A DNA stretch of 50,831 nucleotides, from the NCBI GenBank assembly GCA_029864405.1, contig JAOTTP010000011.1:1-50831 (forward strand), written 5' to 3'. The notes below the pieces were generated by a model. It saw nothing but the letters and a program-made list of their open reading frames with translations. It searched no databases and was not told the DNA's origin. The DNA comes from Nitrospirota bacterium. GTDB taxonomy: Bacteria; Nitrospirota; Nitrospiria; Nitrospirales; UBA8639. Below, in pieces: positions 38,299-47,900 of this stretch. Both the position numbers and the translations under genes were made by a program. How positions within the stretch are numbered: the first letter of the stretch is position 1; each line of letters starts with the position of its first letter.

Positions 38299-39699
38299 TT
38301 ATGGAATGGCTCGGATTTGAATGGAATCGACCCGTTGTTGAGCCAGGACGTCTGAGATAATCACGACCTTATCTCCCGTTTGGAAATGTTCACGTTCTTT
38401 TAAAATTCTAAAGGCGGTTTGCAACGTTTTTTCAGGGTCTGAGCTAAAGTCGATCCGAAAGGGGTAGACGCCTCGATTGAGCGTCATCGTTCGACGGGAT
38501 TGACTCCCGTTGGTGAAGGCATAAATGTTTGTGGAAAAGGGACGACAATTTGAGACAAAATCCGCCATGATGCCTCGTCGAGTGATCACGACAATCCCTT
38601 TGGCGTGTAATCCTTCTGCGAGTTGGACCGCGGCGGTGGCTAGTTGCTGTTTGTCTGTTGTCAGTTTCAACTGTTTTGCAAACTGCAATCCTGGAATGGC
38701 TTCGGTTTTGATGGAGATTTTTCGCAGATACTCGATGCATTTCAGCGGATATTTCCCGACCGTGGTTTCTCCCGATAGCATCACCCCATCGACTTCTTCA
38801 TAGATGGCATTAGCCACGTCAGTCACTTCGGCGCGTGTGGGGATCGGATTATGGATCATCGATTCCAGGAGATGGGTTGCGACAATCACGCGTTTGCCGG
38901 ATTCCGCGCAGAGCCGGACAATTCTGCGCTGCACATTCGGCAAATCCTCTAAGTTGATTTCTGCTCCTAAATCTCCGCGAGCCACCATAATGCCATCCGA
39001 TTCCTGAATAATGGCTTCCAGATTGCGAACGCCTTCTTGATCTTCAATTTTGGCAATAATTTTTACCTTCCCGGTTTTGGGGCCCATGAGCTGTTTTAAT
39101 TGTCGGATATCCTCAGCTTCTCGAACAAACGAAAGGGCAATGAAGTCCACATCCGCTGCTAAACCAAACGCAATATCTTTTTCGTCCTTTTGCGTAATCG
39201 CAGGGAGATTGACGCGGATCCCTGGTAAATTGACATGGCGTTTGCTTTTCAACACACCCCCATCAAGGACACGGCACTGCATGAGGCGACCTTTTTTTTC
39301 CAGGACCTCAAAATTGATCAACCCATTATCCACCGTAATTTTATCTCCGACATTCACCGCCTCGATTAAATCGGTATAGTTGATGTGAATAGAACTTTCT
39401 TCCACATCCATGGGTCCTCGCGCAGAAATAGACACGATGGTGCCTTCCTTGAGATTGAGGTCAATCGACAAATCTCCTGTGCGGATTTCGGGACCTTGCG
39501 TATCTAAAAGAATCGGAATCGGAAATGCGACCTTTTTATTGAGCGTCTTGATGTGTTTGATCACCTTGGCATGGGATTCGTGGGTTCCATGGGACATGTT
39601 CAACCGCACGATGTTCATGCCGGCGTCATACATTTTTCGTAACATCTCGTAAGATTCCGTCGCCGGTCCGATCGTACAGATGATTTTTGTCTTTTGCAT
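38299..39699 (-). CDS. pyk: Pyruvate kinase
   Basis: Converts phosphoenolpyruvate and ADP to pyruvate and ATP. The 466-residue protein has TKIICTIGPATES at the start, NIVRLNMSHGTHE, LDTQGPEIRTG, the substrate-binding KIEDQEGVRNL with its catalytic Lys, MVARGDLGAEI, ATHLLESMIHNPIPTRAEVTDVANA and LSGETTVGKYP. The C-terminal regulatory-type domain is present to DVLAQQRVDSIQIRAIP. The gene is divergent from the phosphatase-PFK fusion, so two enzymes of glucose breakdown share one intergenic control region. Confidence 0.96.
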   Translation of the reverse strand: MQKTKIICTIGPATESYEMLRKMYDAGMNIVRLNMSHGTHESHAKVIKHIKTLNKKVAFPIPILLDTQGPEIRTGDLSIDLNLKEGTIVSISARGPMDVEESSIHINYTDLIEAVNVGDKITVDNGLINFEVLEKKGRLMQCRVLDGGVLKSKRHVNLPGIRVNLPAITQKDEKDIAFGLAADVDFIALSFVREAEDIRQLKQLMGPKTGKVKIIAKIEDQEGVRNLEAIIQESDGIMVARGDLGAEINLEDLPNVQRRIVRLCAESGKRVIVATHLLESMIHNPIPTRAEVTDVANAIYEEVDGVMLSGETTVGKYPLKCIEYLRKISIKTEAIPGLQFAKQLKLTTDKQQLATAAVQLAEGLHAKGIVVITRRGIMADFVSNCRPFSTNIYAFTNGSQSRRTMTLNRGVYPFRIDFSSDPEKTLQTAFRILKEREHFQTGDKVVIISDVLAQQRVDSIQIRAIP

Positions 39700-40271
39700 G
39701 AAATTTTCCCTGTCAGTTCTTAAATGATCGCCAATTGTAAAAACTATCCCATCATCCTAAAACGGCAGTTGAACCGCCTTGCACCCGTTCATACTTTGAG
39801 ACCCTCAGCCCGAACGGGTTTGAGCGACCATTACCTGCTTGGTGAACACCTGTTTGCCTGGGCGCCGCATCCGACGCCGTAGTCGAAGGGGAGCGGGAGT
39901 CCCAACTCCCGTTTGAGGTTCATAGGATCGTGGGTTCTAATGTCCCAGGAGTGCTGTTCGGCGCAGAAGATATCCCACCTCCCTGTGGAATCTCATAAAG
40001 TGTGGCCCACTACAGGTCAAACTATAGCATGGTCTATTGCCGACAGGGACTCCTCTATGTTGGCCTGGTTCCACTCACCTGGTGATTGAGACAAGTGGGT
40101 TCCTTTGTCAATGAAGCGCCAGGACCGTCTGCCAGAATTATCGTGTCGGCAGGAGATGAATCAGACGTTCATGGCTAGAACCTGTGTTGTCGATTAGGCT
40201 GAAAAGCATTACCATAAAGAAAGATTGATATGAGACCACATAACAGCTAAAGGGGTGGATGAGGTGAATAG
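39700..40271. other. Divergent intergenic region pyk / phosphatase-PFK, with hairpins
   Basis: There is no gene in these 572 bases. Several inverted repeats are visible: CCCGTTC/GAACGGG (39784-39790 with 39812-39818) enclosing a nested TGAG/CTCA hairpin, CGGGAGT/ACTCCCG (39894-39900 with 39905-39911, loop CCCA), and an imperfect GGCAGTT/AACCGCC near 39764-39778. All lie within about 215 bases upstream of pyk and could form a structured leader or regulator sites. No known riboswitch is recognised. Confidence 0.4.
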
Positions 40272-42587
40272 ATGAAGGCAGAAGCAGAAAACCTGGATTT
40301 TGTAACAATTGAGGGCCTGTTAACGTATGGCGAGGCGATTGCCCGACGCCCGCCCGTAGAGGGAGCGGAGCCTCCTCCCCCTCTCGCTTCATCGGGGGAT
40401 CGCCCGCAACGAGCATTGGAGGCCATGGTCGCCATGCGACTATTTGTCCAGGATGCCCAAACAGGGTTTGCCAATGCCGCGGACTACAGAGACGCAAGGC
40501 ATGCGCTGATTCAGCAAGCCTGCGGGGGAGATGAGTTGGTGTTTTTCGCTGCCTGGAATCAGCTTCTCGCTCAGGGCGAGCTTTCTCCCTTATTTCGAGC
40601 ACCTATCGGGGTCACGAAAAAACCAATACGACGTCGACCCGTGGCGATCGTCCCACGTGAGCATATGACGCCTAATCTGGCTGAGGGTCGGATAGTCCTT
40701 GATATTGGCGAAGATCGCTACTGGTTGATGCCCCGTGATTTAAGTGCCCGCACGCTGTTTTTTACCATGCGGCATGGAGTCTCTCAGATGGATAGTAAGA
40801 AGTTCCGTGTGGGGCGCCGGTTTAGGAACGTCCTTGACCCCGAGCGGGGAATTCCCAAGGCTGAAGCCATCGGGACCGCACTTGTCCGGACGTTAGGCCT
40901 CGTCGGGAAACAACTGGACTTTCTCCACCTGGATAACTATCTGGATTCGGAATCGTTTGTCCACATGGTGAGTAAGAGTCCCAATACCCGGCAGCTTTTT
41001 GAACGGGTCGTCTCCATCCTGTCTCCCGAGACAGCTAAGGCCACCCAGCCCATCACTGAATGGGCGTTAGAATCCCAAGACTTTGGATGGGCCACCGGCA
41101 TTGAGAAAACGACCGAAATTGAAGAAGCCGCCAAGGCCTTTGGGGTCGACACGAAGACGGCCCAGCGACTGATTAAACATCCGCTCTACAGTTATGCGGG
41201 AGGCCACTCGTTCTTTGAACTCTATGTGGATTTGGTCGATGGGTTCCATCAGTTGGGCCAGAGCCACCAGGGAAAAGTATTGTGTTTGTATACGCACAGT
41301 TCAACCTTGCGAGCGCTCTTAATTTTTCTCGATCCTCGTCCGTTCAGTGAAGCGTTTTCAGAATTTGGAGCCTACAAGGAAGGACAGGACAACGTCGTCC
41401 TCCTCACCTATGAACATGGGCAATTGTCGGGGTATTCCACTGCCGTCGGTCTTTCAGAACGAGAACGGGCGGCCCGTGAGGCCTGGATGACCGTAGAACA
41501 AGGCCGCCGTGAGAAGGTCACCTTGAAACCACGTCAAATTCGGCGAATTGTCGCCCTGGTCTCCGGTGGGGATTTTGCCGGAGCCGGTGCGGCCTTGAAG
41601 GAGCTTCGCGTCACAGGGAATCGATTAGGCCTCGAAGTCTATTTCGTGCAACATGGATTTCTGGGTTTGGCGAATAATTGGATTGAGTTGGTGACGGAGC
41701 AGGACACGCGTGGAATGAGTAATCACGCCAGCAGCCCGATTGGAAGCAGTCGGTTTGAAGATTTTAAAGATGAGGAGGCCCAACTGGCCGCCATTCATCA
41801 TCTCAAACCGTACATGGAGGATGGGGCGTTAATCGTGATGGGAGGTGACGGAAGCATGCGCGGGGCTCGTGCCATCTATGAACGGTTTGGTATACAGGTC
41901 GTGGGGATTCCTGGTTCGATCGACGACAATATTGCCGGAACCACGTCACTCGGGCTCCAATCAGCTGTCGCCCTAGCCAACCAATCAATCGAGTCGCTAA
42001 AAGCGACCAGTGCGGCCATGGGAAGTGTCTTTTTTGTCGAAGTCATGGGGGCAGGATCCGGGCACCTGGCATTAATGTGTGCATACCAGGCACGAGCTGA
42101 GGGCCTGTTGGTCAATGAACATCCTGATCCTGATGCGTATATCGAGGAGGTCATTCTGGGCACATTGAAACAGACGTTGGGTGTCCGGAACAAAAGCCAT
42201 ATTTTTATTGTGGCCGAACGCACGCCTCACCGACATCATCCAGAGGGCGGGGTCCATGGCCTGGTGGACTATGTCGCCAGTCGGATCTCTCAGTGGACCC
42301 ACCTGCAAACACGATCCGGGCATTACCCCCTCTCAGTGGCAACCAAAGCCACCATTCTTGGTCATACCCTACGAGGGGCCTTCCCGACTCCGGTGGACAA
42401 AACCATGGCTCAACTCTTCGCCTACGAAGCCATCCGGTGTTTGATCGAACAGCCCGAACAGGTCATTGGATGCATGTTAGCCTACCGGGACCCTGGAACC
42501 ATTCAACCAATTCCCCTGCATGCTGTAGCACCAAAACCATTTGATTGGGAGCTCTTCGCTCGAATGCACGGAACCGAATTGGTCTAG
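40272..42587 (+). CDS. Fusion: histidine-phosphatase domain + phosphofructokinase-like domain
   Basis: A 771-residue protein in three parts. Residues 1-160 are an unassigned helical region plus a short beta domain. Residues about 160-410 are a histidine phosphatase (phosphoglycerate mutase-like) domain with the phospho-acceptor motif TMRHG, His168, and the second His342 in LYTHSSTLRALL. Residues about 420-771 are a PfkA-like domain: VALVSGGDFAGAGAAL, GGDGS at 524-528, GIPGSIDDN at 545-553, VEVMG at 589-593 and LGHTLRGAFP around 696-704. Gly527 after the Asp fits ATP rather than pyrophosphate use. Several phosphofructokinase active-site positions differ (see findings), so the reaction is uncertain. 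GAGGTGAATAG precedes the ATG. Confidence 0.85.
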   Translation: MKAEAENLDFVTIEGLLTYGEAIARRPPVEGAEPPPPLASSGDRPQRALEAMVAMRLFVQDAQTGFANAADYRDARHALIQQACGGDELVFFAAWNQLLAQGELSPLFRAPIGVTKKPIRRRPVAIVPREHMTPNLAEGRIVLDIGEDRYWLMPRDLSARTLFFTMRHGVSQMDSKKFRVGRRFRNVLDPERGIPKAEAIGTALVRTLGLVGKQLDFLHLDNYLDSESFVHMVSKSPNTRQLFERVVSILSPETAKATQPITEWALESQDFGWATGIEKTTEIEEAAKAFGVDTKTAQRLIKHPLYSYAGGHSFFELYVDLVDGFHQLGQSHQGKVLCLYTHSSTLRALLIFLDPRPFSEAFSEFGAYKEGQDNVVLLTYEHGQLSGYSTAVGLSERERAAREAWMTVEQGRREKVTLKPRQIRRIVALVSGGDFAGAGAALKELRVTGNRLGLEVYFVQHGFLGLANNWIELVTEQDTRGMSNHASSPIGSSRFEDFKDEEAQLAAIHHLKPYMEDGALIVMGGDGSMRGARAIYERFGIQVVGIPGSIDDNIAGTTSLGLQSAVALANQSIESLKATSAAMGSVFFVEVMGAGSGHLALMCAYQARAEGLLVNEHPDPDAYIEEVILGTLKQTLGVRNKSHIFIVAERTPHRHHPEGGVHGLVDYVASRISQWTHLQTRSGHYPLSVATKATILGHTLRGAFPTPVDKTMAQLFAYEAIRCLIEQPEQVIGCMLAYRDPGTIQPIPLHAVAPKPFDWELFARMHGTELV

Positions 42588-42671
42588 CAAAATGAGTAGG
42601 TCATTCTTCCGTCTTAAATTTCTTCCCTTCTCTAATAACTTTTGAGACCCTGCGACCTCTTCGTCAGAAGG

Positions 42672-43466
42672 TATGGGGCATGTAGTAAATAGGCGTGTGT
42701 CAGGGCATGTGAAGGATTGTTGTGATTTCCAATCAAGTAAGAACCATAAGGCTATCTCCGGTACGTTTGCCTTCTTAACGAGCCTTCTTGCAAAGGGGTC
42801 TATCATGCCGATTGGAAAGGTCACTATTCAATTTACGCTTGTCACTGTGTTACTCCTTACCGGGTGTGGGGGAGTGCAGTCGGGACAAATTCCCGCATTG
42901 AATGGTTCCCAGTTGCCAGAAGAGCAAGGTTGGGTGGTTTCCACCAACGCTGTTCGCCCATTGGACGTGGTGACAAATGGGAGTGTTTTAACGCTCAACA
43001 CGATTGGAGTCCTAAGAGCTATCGACCAACTTCCAGGGAAAGCGTTCGTGTGGTTTTATAAGGACATGCCTTTTGACTTCCAAACGGAATTCTCAATTGA
43101 GTTTACTTTGCAGGTGCACAAAGTGGAGCAACCGCATAATTTTCTTGATTCGGGCATTATGTTTTATGGTTCTATCGATACCTCTGCCGGTAGCTTCGCA
43201 GAAGGACCACGAAGTCATATGATCTTCTTTGACGAGGATGCCATTGGATGGGGAGACGAAACAGGGAGGTTTGCGATGGATACCACCGACAAATTCCACA
43301 CCTATACCTTAAAGGTTGAGGGTGAAAAATTTGCCAAGGTTTATGTTGATGGAAAACTTGCGTTGCAACGAAATGACTGGGTGGGAATACCCAGAATCGG
43401 CTTTGGGGATATGACGAATGATGATGGGGTTAATGGAAAGTTTTCTATAGGAGACATCATTGTGAC
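42672..43466 (+). repeat. Duplicated segment, copy A
   Basis: This segment is clearly similar to 49100-49912. Similarity starts abruptly at TATGGGGCATG, covers about 130 bases upstream of the lipoprotein start and the lipoprotein gene to its GDI-strand, and ends just before the divergent C-terminal tail. The leader contains several amino-acid-changing differences in the frame that stays open, so it is probably non-coding regulatory sequence. Confidence 0.85.
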
Positions 43467-43548
43467 CTCCGATCCCCGACTCCTCCCTTCACAGCCTGCC
43501 CCCCGCCGTCACCTAATACCTCCTTCACGACGTGCTCCCAGTCGTTAG
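42805..43548 (+). CDS. Putative lipoprotein, jelly-roll/LamG-like, paralogue A
   Basis: A 247-residue precursor with a lipoprotein signal (hydrophobic TLVTVLL and lipobox LTGC, Cys near residue 20). The mature part looks like a concanavalin-type jelly roll as in LamG/DUF1080 proteins: FSIEFTLQVHKVEQPHN, GIMFYGSIDTSAGSFAEG, FHTYTLKVEGEKFAKVYVDGK and RIGFGDMTNDDGVNGKFSIGDI. It is probably anchored on the cell envelope and may bind carbohydrate or another ligand; no catalytic residues are evident. AAAGGGG precedes the ATG at 42805. The last about 26 residues are a Pro/Arg-rich tail absent from paralogue B and read into the edge of a transposase relic. Confidence 0.75.
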   Translation: MPIGKVTIQFTLVTVLLLTGCGGVQSGQIPALNGSQLPEEQGWVVSTNAVRPLDVVTNGSVLTLNTIGVLRAIDQLPGKAFVWFYKDMPFDFQTEFSIEFTLQVHKVEQPHNFLDSGIMFYGSIDTSAGSFAEGPRSHMIFFDEDAIGWGDETGRFAMDTTDKFHTYTLKVEGEKFAKVYVDGKLALQRNDWVGIPRIGFGDMTNDDGVNGKFSIGDIIVTSDPRLLPSQPAPRRHLIPPSRRAPSR

Positions 43549-44510
43549 AATAGGGGGCAAAATTTTTGTTGACTAATTTCTGCCTCAACCTGTGACACCC
43601 GTTTCTTGGAGCGTTGGTCAGCGGCCTGTTTCGCCCGGACCTGCGCACAGGTCCAGCCCACGACCCCATAGCTCTCCATCCCAACGTGCACCGCCGTTTC
43701 CTGCAACGTCAGATCACACAGTAACTCGACCAGATACATCGCCGCCTTGCGAGCATGGTTCGTTTCCCCGCGACGGCCGCTCATTAAAGTCGTGACCTCC
43801 ACCTCAAACACCATCGCGACCCGCTGCATCACCTGCCGCACCGAGGGGCGACCGGTCACCCGCTCATAGCGCGGATGCTCCCGCGAGAGGCGCTGGCCCT
43901 TGTTCTTGACCCACCCCAAGAATCCTTCCGTGCCTAACACCGGCAACTGGCGTTTGGCCGCGTAAAAGGCTTCCAACGCCTCCTCGTTGCCGGCCACCGC
44001 ACATTCATGAAAGGTCCGGGGCGTGCCAAAGTATTCCAAAGCTTCTCTCACACGCAGCCACGAGGAGGCGGAGGTCGGTTTCAAGTACCGGGCATGGCTA
44101 CTCCAGCCGTACGTTTCCGGTGATGTGGCCAAATAGCCTGGACTGGGTTGAGATGAATGTACCGAAACACCGAGCCTCAATAGGCCTCCGCGTCTACCAG
44201 GATCGCTTGATAGCGCTCTCGAAACAATGGCCCATCCGGCCGATGTGCTCGATGAACCCGTCGGGTACATCATTGAGATACCGCATGACGTGCCCCAGAT
44301 TCCTGCGGGCGGGCGCAGACACAGATGAAAGTGATGGCCCATCGAAAATTGGCGAAGTCCTCCACCTCCCCAAGGGGTATGGGTCTCGCCCAGCACCTGG
44401 AGAAATGTTTCATAATCAGTGGGAGTACAGAGGGTCGCCTAGCGAGGCAGACCACGGTTCATCACATGATAGACCGTACTCGGATATTCAATACGCAGAG
44501 GCCAAGGCGT
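43545..44510 (-). pseudogene. Degraded REP-associated tyrosine transposase (RAYT, IS200-like Y1)
   Basis: Minus-strand remains of a RAYT. Reading across frames gives PLRIEYPSTVYHVMNRG at the N-terminus, an HUH-like HHFHLCLRP, then GHVMRYLN, a YIHLNPVQAG-like stretch, and a long intact C-terminal part (YGWSSHARYLKP onward, with the helix-turn-helix-like end SYGVVGWT). The start codon position now reads ACG (44508-44510), a stop interrupts it right after NRGLPR, and at least three frame shifts separate the pieces. The longest remaining frame is 43545-44396. It is certainly inactive. Its left end lies against lipoprotein A. Confidence 0.8.
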
Positions 44511-44920
44511 CCGAGCAGCGTATTGCCTGCGCACGAAACTCTCAACAAAAGGCTTGCCCCCGATATCAGCCAGAGATTTTTGAGGACAAGGGCCTGGTGA
44601 GACTTGAGCATAGAAAACACGATATGAATTACAGAAGAAGGTACCATACGGATAGTTGGGTAGGGTGGCTAGTTGTCTGATGTTGTCCAAAATTTCAAGG
44701 GGGACACATTAGTAGAAGAGACAACTTGAAATTATTGACACAATAGTGTGAACTACCTTTGGAGCATTGTTGGATTAATAATGAAACACATGGGAAGACT
44801 CAGCATGTGGGTAGTGTATTTTTTTATGAAATAGGCATTTATTCCCCAACCTTGCGGGATTGAACTTATTGTAAAACGGTTCCCTTTTGTAAGAGTCCTT
44901 TTCTTAACACAGAGAATATT
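44511..44920. other. Non-coding gap between transposase relic and large membrane protein gene
   Basis: No gene is supported here. A GGGGGACACA stretch near 44698-44708 together with AAAATTTC may be an outer end of the transposase unit: the left side has GGGGGCAAAATTT near 43552. A TTGACA at 44735-44740 lacks a clear -10 partner. The 3' part before 44921 is AT-rich and should hold the promoter of the large gene. Confidence 0.35.
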
Positions 44921-47900
44921 ATGCCTAATAATTCCCCCCAATCAGGCCAAGATTCAAAGGCTGGGCCAATAGCCTTTGTGCTTGTGGCTGCCATTCTGAG
45001 CGGCATTTGGTTTACTCAACCGCCTTTGAAAAGCTTTCGCCAAGGAGAAGTCTCCCAGGAATTACTCCGCGAAAAGGAAGATGTGCAAGCTCGTCTTTGG
45101 CAAGATCCTTTTCTTGCCGTTCAAAAGCATGAGCAGGAGGAAGAGGAAGGAAAAAAACAAGATCAAGTTAACCTCACCCATCATTCCTTTGAATCCTTTA
45201 AAGAAAAAATCAAAGAAAAGTTTTCACAAAATGATACCTCTGAAGCCATTACCATTGTGATTAATATGGTCGACGGGGGGCCTTATGCTGAAGCCCGAGA
45301 ATCGAGGATTCGTCATCGATATGCCGTGGTGTCGGGTTTAGGGGTGAAGAATTTTGTGCCTGAAGACTCTCAGAAAATTGGATTTTTCCGATTTCCCTTA
45401 ACGCGTGAAAAAAAGGACTGTCATTCGGGTACAGAAGTCCCGAAAAAAGCGTGTTCTGATGCCCCAGATGCTCCGGCGTCAAAAATGGAAAATCCTCAGA
45501 ACAGTAGAGATGCTAAGAACGTAAAAGACTGTAGTCTGAACTCTATCGGACAAATAGAAAAGTGCCTTGTCGTGCCGTATGAGTGGTACAAAACGGACCC
45601 TATTCTCACGCTTTCCAGTGAAAAGGAAGATGGTGAGCATAAGGCAAAAGAGGATGGCAATGGGCAGGAAAAGGGCGAGAATCAGACAGATGTGGGTAAT
45701 TTGGTTTTAGTTTTATGGATCATGGATGAGGTTTTGGATCATGAGACGCCTCTCCGCGATCTTCATAGTCTGGTATACGCGCTCAAGCAAAATATTCCAA
45801 ATGATAAATTGAAATTCAAAATTATTGGGCCACGAACGACGACGACTCTCAAAAATATGGTGAAAGAGTTAGAATCGAACTCGACTGAGAAAGATGCCGA
45901 AAAAAGCCAATCAACTGCTTTAGCAGACGTGCCGTTTTTTTCTCCTTGGTCTACTTCCCCGGAATGGCTTCTCCTTAAGCCAGAGCCAGAGCCAGAGCCA
46001 GATGCGCAGATGTCTATTGGGTCTCTATTTATGAAAATTGAGTCTCTATTTATGAAATATGATAAGGATGAGGAAGATAAACCAGACAAGCCAGACAAGG
46101 AGTCTATTCAAGATAAGAAAAACACATTTATTCGGACTATTGGGACAGACGATCAATTGGTTGAAGCTCTGATTCAAGAGCTGTGTCGACGAGGGATGGA
46201 AGTGGGTCGGGAAGATGTTCCTATTACGCTGGTATCAGAGTGGGACACTGCGTATGGGCGTGCTCTTCCTTTGACGTTTGCGGCTATTGTTGCCCAAATG
46301 AAAGAAGATAGATTTCATGCTAGTGATTTCACAGACTTAAAAATGTTTATAAACAAGTTGCAAGAAGCAGCGGATCCTTTATCGCAATACCTTAAAGAGC
46401 AATTTTCCAAAACAACAAGGGATCTAGTCGATACTTACAATGATTCCGAATCTCCCTCTGAGCAGATTGAAACAGCTCTTCTTGGGGAGCTGAACAAATT
46501 ACTTCGTGGTCCTTCTCTTTACCATGAACAGCGATTCGCAAAAGAGGAATTAGGAAAGAGAACTCGTAAATTGATTGAAAAATTAAAAGAGAAAGAAGAG
46601 AAAGAAAAGAAAGAAAAAGAAAAGAAAGAGATTATTGCTTACCTCAATAAATTATTCTTGGAAGATGCGTACCCAGAAGAAATAAACTTCTCTATTTGCC
46701 GCCACGAAAAGTTTCAAGATAGGAATTCCAAAACGCATTCCGATCTTCGGAGAAAAGTCCAGGCTTTGAAACGGAAGCCAGAGAATTTAGCCAACTTGGG
46801 AATCAAACAATATGCCTATCTTCGGGGATTGGACGGAGAGTTACCTCAAGAATTTTCTTCAAAAACATCAAATTCCTCTCAAGGGTCCAATAACTCGAAA
46901 GGATTATGGGGGAAAAAGCAAGAGGTGTCATCAGACATTAAAAGACCTGAAGGGGCTACGCAAATCGATTATGTCAGGCGACTGACTTCTCGAATTGAAG
47001 GAGAGATGGGTGAAGGGGGCACACCCGTCAAGGCCATTGGGGTGTTGGGGAGTGATGTGTACGACAAACTTCTGATTCTTCAGGCTCTGCGACCTCGTTT
47101 TCCGAATGCTATTTTTTTTACCACTGATCTGGATGCCAGGTTTTTGCATCCCAGTCAAAAGGATTGGACACGGAATCTCCTGGTTGCTTCCCACTATGGT
47201 CTGGCCTTACACAAGAATTTACAAGGTATGGTTGCTCCGTTTCGGGACGGATATCAGACGGCGGTTTTTCGGTCTGTTCTGCAAGCGTTGTGTTCTCCAA
47301 CTGACAACTCCCTTTGTGGTTTCCCGCAAGTAGGATATGGAGAGAAGGAAATACGGTTGTTCGAGCTGGGGATGACGATGCCGGTAGATTTAAGCGAGTC
47401 CGATGGGAGCCATGTGCATCCAGATCCTATCCCACCCTCTTCGCTCTATTGGGAAAAATCGTTCCATCCCTTGATCCTCTTGTCATGCTTGTTGCTTGCG
47501 CTGATGTTGATTGGCCGGTTTGTCATTGCCGGATTTCTGGATGACCGGACGTGGTGGGCGATGGCTGTATACTGCGTGGTGATCGGATTGGTTTTGTGGT
47601 TCTCTTGGGATCTTTCCAAAAGCCGCGAGTTGTTGTATTGGACGGGCGAGCCTTTTTATTGGTTTGAAGGTGTGAGCATATGGCCATCGCAACTCTTGCG
47701 AGTAACGGCTGCGTTTTTATGTGTGTGTTTCTTGTTGAAGATCTATGGTGAATTTCATGATAGGGAAACTCCTAAGAGTGCTAAGAGTTCTGGAGGATCG
47801 GAGGACACGAGTTGGACAGTATGGAAAGCCACATATGAAGAAAGGTACCCTCGGTGGAAGAGAGTCGTGGTTTATAGTGTTATTTATGTTGTTTTTGCAA

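Noticed and set aside
40138-40602. 154-codon minus-strand frame over the start of the phosphatase-PFK gene
   Set aside because: It is antisense to a well-supported gene and has low-complexity composition.
42673-42804. Extended N-terminus of lipoprotein A from 42673
   Set aside because: The matching leader in copy B differs at many amino-acid-changing positions, and the lipoprotein signal begins at 42805.
44120-44680. 186-codon plus-strand frame
   Set aside because: It is antisense to the transposase relic; the recognisable motifs are on the minus strand.
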